64,000 nt of DNA, taken from positions 38,745,859 to 38,809,858 of the forward strand of contig OZ022243.1 in the NCBI GenBank assembly GCA_963978895.1, written 5' to 3'. Below are positions 57,001 through 64,000 of the stretch, one piece after another. This DNA is from Erpobdella octoculata (lineage: Eukaryota; Annelida; Clitellata; Hirudinida; Erpobdellidae). The notes below the pieces were generated by a model. It had not been told where the DNA came from. It saw nothing but the letters and a program-made list of their open reading frames with translations, and made no database searches. The first letter of the stretch is position 1, and every line of letters starts with the position of its first letter. The translations under genes were made by a program, and so were the position numbers.

Positions 57001-59071
57001 ATAATTATGTATTATGTTTCTTTCTATCTGCCGATTATTAAAGTTTATGGGTTGTTGTTTGATTATTTATTAATTAAAAATGTTTAAAATTAAGGAAGTC
57101 TATTTATTTTTGAATGAAAAACAGATAAATAAATTGTTTGTAAGAAGTTAATATCTTTCAAAATACGAACAACAATACAACATGAAATCGTTTCTCATAA
57201 TTCAGAACACGGAACCAGGAATGCATGTTTGTAGTAATAAAAAAAAGAAATATTTTCACACTGAAGTGTATTTAACTATTTTTAATCTTTTGTGAATTAT
57301 TGTACAGAAGTATGTTTAAGTAATTTTTAGTCTCTCGTGAGTTTTGTACTGAAGTGTTTTTAAGTATTTTTAATCTTACAGGATTTTTTATGCTGAAGTG
57401 AATTTAAGTATTTTTAGCTGCTGTATGAGTTTTCATATTGAAGTGTGTTCAACTATTTTTATGAACGTTTTTTGTTAAGTAAAGAAAGTATTTAAGTATT
57501 TTTTTGGATTTAATTAATTATAAATATTTCAGCTTACAAAATAAAAAATGCACTCGAGATTGTTAAAGTTAAATGAACATAAAACAAAAACATAAATTTA
57601 CTAGCACAAAACTCATGAACATTTGTGGTAAATAAATAATTGATTAGCAAATATGAACACCTCTTTGTGACAAATAAAAGACATTTAATAAGAATGTTAA
57701 GCCCATTTCAGTTACAAAAGAATACTTCTGAGACTCTTTTGTCGACTTAGCAGCAAATATATCCAGTTGACACATTTTAAATATTATCTTTAGCTTGTAA
57801 AATGTTGATGCCTGTAAAATCTGTTATTGGTATTTAAAGATATAAAAAGTTATTTTGCAATGATAATTTATTTTTTCAATGATTCAAGTTGATATCGATA
57901 ATTTCATTTTAAAATTCTAATGAGCCTTTCATTCTATTAATGACCTAAAGAACTGAACACTTTAGAAAACATATAATGTTTAATAATTACAATTGTAAGC
58001 AATTTAATTCGATTGAAGATAAAAAATAATAACAGAAAGAGTTCAAAATAAAAGCTTGAGTTTTTTTTTTTTAATTAACCTTTCAGCAGATAATATGTAG
58101 TTTTTTATTTTTATAATTTCAGGTTACAACAAATCAGGTTTTGGTGACATTTATGACATCCCAGCCATCGTTCTCATTGTTTTAGGGATTGTTCTTTTAT
58201 TCATTATTGTTGCCGTTATTGTCTTTTTAGTGGTTCGGTAAGTGATTTGTTATCAATCTTTATTTTGATATAATGCTATATATATTATGTAGATATAAGC
58301 TTTATATAAATGTTTCATTAAAATCTATCAGATGTATTTTGTGCTGTATTTTAAAATATTTTTTTTTCTATAATTAAAGAAAAAGAAGAAGAGATAGCAG
58401 ACCAAAACTTGGAGAACCAAACTACCCTGATATTGACATCGATTCATTCCCCGATAAAAATTCTAGATCTTCCAATGTGAGAATAATTCATTTTTTTAAA
58501 GTATTTTTTTAATTAGAAACTTGCAGATGTATTCTTGCTGTATTCAAAACATGTGAAAAACTCAAAACCTATTATTTAAAAATGTTTATATTATGTGAAT
58601 TTTTGTAAGTGCCTCATATTTTCACTCTGGTGCTATATAAATAAATAAATTATCATTATTATATAAGATAAATTTTATTTAATGTGTACATGTATCAGCA
58701 GATTTTTATATAACTTTATTTTATCTCAGCATCAATTTCAAATATATACAAATCCTGTGTAAGTTAAACGTCTGTGTGTATTCATAAAGTATGCCGCTGC
58801 AAGACATTACCAAGAAACAAATAGAACTGGAGTGACAAACGTAGCTTTCGTCTCTGACATTCAGTCTTATCCGAATCCGATGCCGTATTCGATGCTGGGA
58901 GCCGTGAACAACTCGAGCAAAAAGAATGGAACGCTTGTTGGAGAAGCGGATGAAAGAGACAACCCATCTTCCAGACCTTCTTCGTCGACTGGAGGATCTG
59001 TCATTCATCATAACAATAAAATTTCTGGATCGCTGAACGTTCCGCTTGCCTTCCACGAAACGACCATTTGA
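54037..59071 (+). CDS. Single-pass EGF-domain ligand precursor (EGFR-ligand type)
   Basis: Exons: 54037-54091 (ATG, donor GTAAGT), 54307-54517, 54897-54952, 58123-58237, 58380-58476 and 58790-59071 (TGA); 271 residues. A signal peptide (KLIKLCLLSLIYT) is followed by a Ser/Pro/Asn spacer and one EGF domain with cysteines near 58, 68, 74, 88, 90 and 99 (CLSGGTC, CSCPSGYEGVHC), spaced as in EGFR ligands. Then come a short stem, a membrane span near 122-145 (AIVLIVLGIVLLFIIV) and a basic stop-transfer RKRRR. The cytoplasmic tail is about 120 residues with NYPDIDIDSFP. Such ligands are shed by rhomboid or ADAM proteases. The intron after 54952 has a GC donor. The start of exon 2 is uncertain: an acceptor at TTATGCAG (exon from 54253) also keeps phase. 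Confidence 0.85.
55590..55720. repeat. TACAAATATGGTGGTG tandem repeat
   Basis: About seven 16-bp copies with one-base variants (ATATGG, ATCTGG, ATCTGC), in the 3.2-kb intron of the EGF ligand gene. Confidence 0.9.
55770..55935. repeat. 55-bp tandem repeat in the EGF gene intron
   Basis: Three copies of a unit containing TGACTGATTATGATACAAAT and ATAATTGTGATTATGATGAT. Confidence 0.9.
56000..58122 (+). other. EGF gene intron remainder
   Basis: AT-rich, no gene. A loose repeat at about 57250-57490 has TGAAGTGT(A/G)TTTAAGTATTTTTA recurring about five times. Confidence 0.5.
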
Positions 59072-59750
59072 ATATTTGTTTATCTTTGTTTTTGTTTTAT
59101 TCTAAATTTCTCTTTCTTTCAATTTTTATTTTTTGTTAAAATTGATTTTAAAAGATTTATAAGAAGCAGAAAGACGTTTTTAATTTTTTTTTACCATTCA
59201 ATCAGCCCATATGGAACTTCTGTTTTGTCTTTATTTGTGTTGCTATTTGCCTTGATTGCCCTTGATCAATGTGGCGACATTGTTTGTCCACGATAAATGC
59301 TTTTCGAGTTTATATGTGGTTATGCCACCATTAGCAGCATAGATCTCTCTGATCATTGCAAGACTTGAATGTGTTATGAAAAAAATAATTATCAGCTGTA
59401 GTTACGTTTTTAATTTTAAGCAAAACTGCAAGTGTGCCTTTGAAGATTCATTTCGCTATTTTTTTGTTGCTTGCAAGTTAAAAAAGTGATGTTTTTAATA
59501 ATAATCGAATTCGTACATTCCATTACCTTGTGATCTTTGTGTTACATATCTGAAATTATTTCTCTGTATTTACATTTAACTTTTATTTAAATCAAGAAGA
59601 CTATTTAATTAGTTACTAAATATTTGCATGCTGAATTTTTTCAAGCAGCAATTGAGGTTTGTGTATTCAATTGAAACTACCTTTTTATAAAATTAACAAA
59701 TTATTTGTTACAGTTGTATAGTTTATCATTTTTTCAATGAATTTCAACTG

Positions 59751-59756
59751 AATAAA
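59751..59756 (+). terminator. Poly(A) signal of the EGF ligand gene
   Basis: AATAAA lies 680 bp after the stop codon. The region between is AT-rich and reads as a 3' UTR. Confidence 0.5.
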
Positions 59757-59894
59757 ATTATAATGAGAACAACTTTTTTATACTTAATTTGCATCCCTTT
59801 GCTGTGTATTCTCAATTTGTTTCCCGTCACGTCAGGAAAATATTTGAAACTCTTCATTGCCATATAGATGATTTCCAATCACTTAATAATTCAA

Positions 59895-60075
59895 AGTCAG
59901 GCCTGGCCCAGGAGCGTCATTGGGGGAAGGGGTGGTTGTGCCTCCAAAAGATTTTCTGAAAAATATTATTTGAATATCCTATATCCCAGCAAACCATCTC
60001 GTGGGTCGCGGGATAGAGACGGGAATCAGGGGCGTCATTTCAGCAAAACCTTAGGGGGGCAAAACGTTTATGTAC
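59895..60075. mobile_element. Interspersed repeat fragments with GGGGCGTCATT ends
   Basis: AGGAGCGTCATTGGGGGAAG and CAGGGGCGTCATTTCAG lie about 130 bp apart in the same orientation, each followed by G-rich sequence. They look like nested ends of one repeat family. Confidence 0.45.
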
Positions 60076-61754
60076 AAATATGTACAATTTTCATCTATGA
60101 TCTTTTAATTGATCATTGATCAGTCTTTTCAAAAAAATCAGTGTCTTTATGACATAATATAAAGTTTATCATATTATAATCTGGAGACAAAGCGGCTTGC
60201 AGATGTTGCCTCAGAAGTGCAGTTAATGTGCTGATATCTAGAACGAACAAGCTGAAGATGTCTCTAGAGTGACTTTCATGTATCATCCGATACACCAGAA
60301 ACAAGTTCATAAATCAATTTCTAACATTTCATAAATCATTTATCTAACCTAGGCAGTCGCACGGCTTAAAATTTGTGCTGTCGTGCGCTTGTGTACTTGA
60401 TGCGGTACAGCTTGAGCGCGCTATCGGACATTCGCGGGAAGATAGTGTTACTTCTTTGTTAATAACTCTTAACAAATAAAATTTAATGAATAATTAACTT
60501 CACAAAAGAATTCAGAAGATACGCGGCTTTCCAACGATACCTACAAATACCCCCGCAAACTTTGCGCTTCCAGAGATATTGCTTCTTGAAATAAGTGATA
60601 GTTTGTTTTTTAAATAACTTGTTTATTACGCGGATATGATTAACCACAGTTGGTATAGATTATCTATCAACATTAATCTATAACATATCCAAAATTCATA
60701 GCTGTAAGTTGAAGCATAAGTAAGCAGTCATTGTTTAAAAAGTGAGACATTTTCGATCATTCCGAGCCGATGGGGCGCGTAGTTTTTTTATGCTCGCTGA
60801 TAGATCGAACTTTGTTTCCGTATAACTTTTTAATGAAGCTTTAATTATTTCTAGTTTTTTTTATTAACGTAATATCTAAATATATATTAAATTGTAGCAT
60901 GTAAAATTTTCATGATTATACGTGGAGTGCCCTAAATAAATCATTTAACGACTTTAACGCGCATTGACGCCGACAATCTCTCGGTAGTCAAACTCATAGG
61001 TAGCTGGAAAAACTGGTTCCCTGAGAAAGCAAGAAAATTAATAAGCAGTTTGTTTATTTAACAGCCTACAAAAAACCGCAAATTGAATAAAATTTGTCTC
61101 GTGGGAAGCTAGCTAAGTTGTTTATTTAACATGATGTGGTACTCTGGAAGTTTGCCAAGGGAATTGTGAAGCTAGTCAAGTAAAGCGGTTTGTGTATTCA
61201 ACTCAACATTAGGTGCTTGGAATGGCTTGGAGACCTAGTTTTCTATGAATAAATAGGGAGTAAGTTTTTTATGACAAGGAATTTGTCAATTATCATGCTT
61301 GGGCAGATTAAAAGGCAATTTGATATGACTATAGTGGACTGTGTCGTGGTTTTGAACAATAATTAGGATCTGACAGTAATCATTAATATCAGTTCATTAT
61401 TATTAATTAAGATTACTTGTCAAAAATAAGCTATATAAACAAATAAATAGCGTGATAATAATTGTCAGATAAAGTTAATAGGAATTCATAGCTCTGATAA
61501 ATTATACAGTATTAACGTTTGACGCTTACTCATCTCTCAGCTTCACGTTAGCTGTATGCATAGATATCTATGGCTGTATGCATCATGTTTTCAGTGCCTA
61601 CTCCTAGCGTGGTAGGTCTTGTGTCGTGATTCGCGACTTTTAAATTGTTATAACTCAACAAATATAAGTCGTACTTCTAAATTTTTTTTGCAGATTTGAG
61701 TTTTTATTCTTTACTTCTTTTAAAATAAATAAAAAAAAATTAAATTTGGTTCCG

Positions 61755-61860
61755 ACGAAGTGAGGGGCAAAGTGTATTGACAAAATGTGAGGGGGGGCAT
61801 GGCCGGACTGGCCCCCCTTGATCCGCCAGTGCACTGGATAGCAGAAAAATGAACGCCTCC
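61755..61860 (-). mobile_element. Transposon end of TGGCGGATC type
   Basis: On the minus strand it begins CCAGTGCACTGGCGGATCAA, followed by G-rich GGGGGGCCAG and CATGCCCCCCC, a pattern common at ends of dispersed DNA-transposon-derived repeats. Only one end was found. Confidence 0.4.
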
Positions 61861-64000
61861 AGTGATGTGATTTTCTTCCAAACACTTGTACCTTTCTTGC
61901 GCTAACAGTTTTGTATTTGTCACCTTTTTAAAGGTTTCATGGTTATGCTCTTTTTAGTGCAAATACACAGATAAAGCCTATATACTTATTCTATTGATAT
62001 CAGGCTTTTTAGCCGCTTTTTAATGTTAATTTTAGAGGTTAGTCTGGCTCAAGTTCAAAGAATCTCAAATTTCACGGATTATATGACGTAAAGTATACAA
62101 ACTGAAAGAGATAATAATTAAAAAACTTTGTCAGAAATCAATCCAATTTCCTTTTTTTTTATTAAAAAATAGATTAGCTAAATTGTATGAATTAAAACAT
62201 TAGCCAGAATTTTTATATTATTTTCACGCAGAATATTTTTTATAAATTTGTTGTGTTTATTATTGGTAACTGCGAGCATACTATTATTAAATCAATTAAT
62301 CGAATTAATTTATATTATCTTATTTAGATGATATTTGAATAAATGTTCAATGGCATGTCTTTGGTGTTTCTGAGTCTCTAACCTCCGGTATGTTTCCGTT
62401 AGCAGGTGCCTTTCGCGCGATCGTGTATAGAGATGTAACTAACCTATTGTTGCGTTTGCAGTACTCAGGAATAATTTTTTAACAATTAATCAAATCTAAT
62501 TATATGTGTGTGCAATAATTTCAAGTTTTCATCGATTTTTTTCGAAATTACAAAAGGATTTACTTGTGAGTACATTTTATTATATCGTCTGCTTTTTCCT
62601 TTAGTAGTAATTTAGTGGTATTAATGTTTTATTTATAGAAAAGATTAAGATGAAAAAGAACACAATCAATTGATTTCGCTGTGCTTAACTAACCGGATCT
62701 AATTTATCTAATTTTTATCAAATACTAGTCTAAATTGCATATTAAGTCAATATAATATTCATTTAGATCAGGGCTTAAAAGAATAAATTATTTCTACTAG
62801 AAAAAAATCACATGTAAATAACAATTAACTAAAATATTTATCAACAGTAATTTATTTAAAAATTTTTAAAATTTAAAGTGTTTTTACAATTGAAAACAGC
62901 TGGAGTAAATGCCCTAATCCTAATGAAATATTTCTTTAGGAATCTCATGAGGATATTTACTACTCTATACAATTTAAATTTACTTCAACCTAAACTAAAA
63001 CCATAGAACTTGTAAACAATAAAATAAGCATAGTTTTTAACTTTTTCATCATATCTCTTTGTTATTGTATTTGTTATATATATTGCTTTATAATAGAAAA
63101 AGTTTCTGGTTTTGTAGCAGAGTGACCTTAAGCTTTGTAAAAACTAATACAACAAATAGTTTATCATCAGATAAAATACATAACATTTTAAAGATATTAT
63201 TTTGAATATTTTTATATTTTTTTCTATCTATTTCATGTTAGTTTAAAAATCTTAGTAAGTTTTTTGCCTATATTTTTGCTTTCATTAAGATGCCCATCAG
63301 TGCTGCTTGTTTTTTAAAATTTATTGTATTAACAGGCTGATGTTTATTGAAAATTATTTATTTTATTTTTTAAGCTTATATATTATTAGCTGTAAACTAG
63401 TTTAAGTTTAGTAAATTGCTAACAAGTTAAAACTTATTTGAGCATTTAATTTTTTAATTTCTTTTCCATATAATTTTTTAATTTCTTTTCCATATAATTT
63501 TTTAATGATTTTTTGAGGCAAAGAATTTTTTAAGGATTTCTGCATAAGTCAAATTGTTGTTAGAGACATTCAAACTTAAAAATCATATTTTGAGCATATA
63601 TGAGTACTTTCAGATAGATTACAACTTCTCCAGTAATTGAAGTATCAAAAATATATTTTCAGTTTTATAAACAAAAAAATAGTTATGGTTATTTCTTTTT
63701 GTTAGTTTTTTAATGTTATTATTAATAGTTTGAATTTGATATACAAAGTAAATAAAAAAAAAAATTTAACTGAAATTTAACCAGTCTATATTTAAATTGC
63801 TTTACAATTACACTGCAATTTCAAACAAATATGAAACACCACAACTAAAATTAATAAAATCAGACAAATATAAAAGAATTAGATCTATAACTGAAAAATA
63901 ACTTGAAAAATCGGTACAGTTTCAACTCATTTTTGTATCTGTTTATATGTTTATCACAAGTGCAATACTGAATTTAATTTTAATAAATGTAATATAAAAT
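61861..64000. other. AT-rich intergenic DNA, no gene seen
   Basis: No exon, RNA gene or clear repeat was recognised. Frames are short on both strands. Confidence 0.6.

Noticed and set aside
58730..58756. Possible 27-nt extra exon in the EGF ligand gene
   Set aside because: It would leave an intron of only 33 bp with a poor donor; direct joining of 58476 to 58790 keeps frame.
59868..60119. 83-codon frame
   Set aside because: It overlaps repeat fragments with GGGGCGTCATT ends and has no other support.

Overview
This is an AT-rich, intron-rich animal nuclear genome. It has spliced genes with GT-AG introns (one GC-AG), a Rab3-type GTPase, a coatomer subunit and an EGF-domain ligand. The rest is full of simple repeats, minisatellites, hAT-like ends, tRNA-derived SINE heads and an RTE-type LINE. 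The species cannot be named from the sequence; an invertebrate is most likely. Nothing suggests a bacterial or viral origin. Exon ends below were placed by hand from splice signals and reading-frame phase.

Layout. (1) 1-3215, plus: the 3' part of a proline-rich scaffold gene with two GKG-(R/K)-(M/L)-F...W motifs, four exons. (2) 3216-12047: gene-poor, dominated by simple repeats and repeat families. (3) 12048-16850, plus: a four-exon unrecognised 649-residue protein, Asn/Ser-rich at the start and Gly/Ser/Asn-rich near the end. (4) 17411-18194, plus: a three-exon small membrane protein with a Cys-rich tail. (5) 18358-18915, minus: the 3' exons of a possible further gene. (6) 20224-21846, plus: a single-exon basic 540-residue protein with a repeated W-x2-FHKDL motif. 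(7) 23141-31373, minus: Rab3, four coding exons, whose introns hold a 38-bp minisatellite, CA-rich arrays, a SINE and a 1.77-kb pure (GTAT)n tract split by a hAT-like element. (8) 32977-53169, minus: a complete COPB2 (beta'-COP) gene, 20 coding exons, about 988 residues. Its introns contain an RTE LINE (35.76-39.11 kb), a fragment of a second LINE, a nested plus-strand zinc-finger gene, a 41-bp minisatellite whose units carry splice-site-like sequences, and several minisatellites lying against exon borders. (9) 54037-59071, plus: a single-pass EGF-domain ligand precursor, head to head with COPB2 across about 870 bp holding a palindromic NRF-1-type site. (10) 59072-64000: 3' UTR, then AT-rich DNA with transposon-end fragments.

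The genes are functionally independent, as expected in an animal. Rab3 (synaptic vesicle exocytosis) and COPB2 (COPI coat) are both membrane-traffic proteins, but the adjacency need not mean anything. The most distinctive features are the splice-site-associated minisatellites in COPB2, the paired splice-signal array at 45.0-46.3 kb, the nested zinc-finger gene with a 20-nt microexon, the very long uninterrupted (GTAT)n tract, and the family-less genes at 12.0, 17.4 and 20.2 kb.
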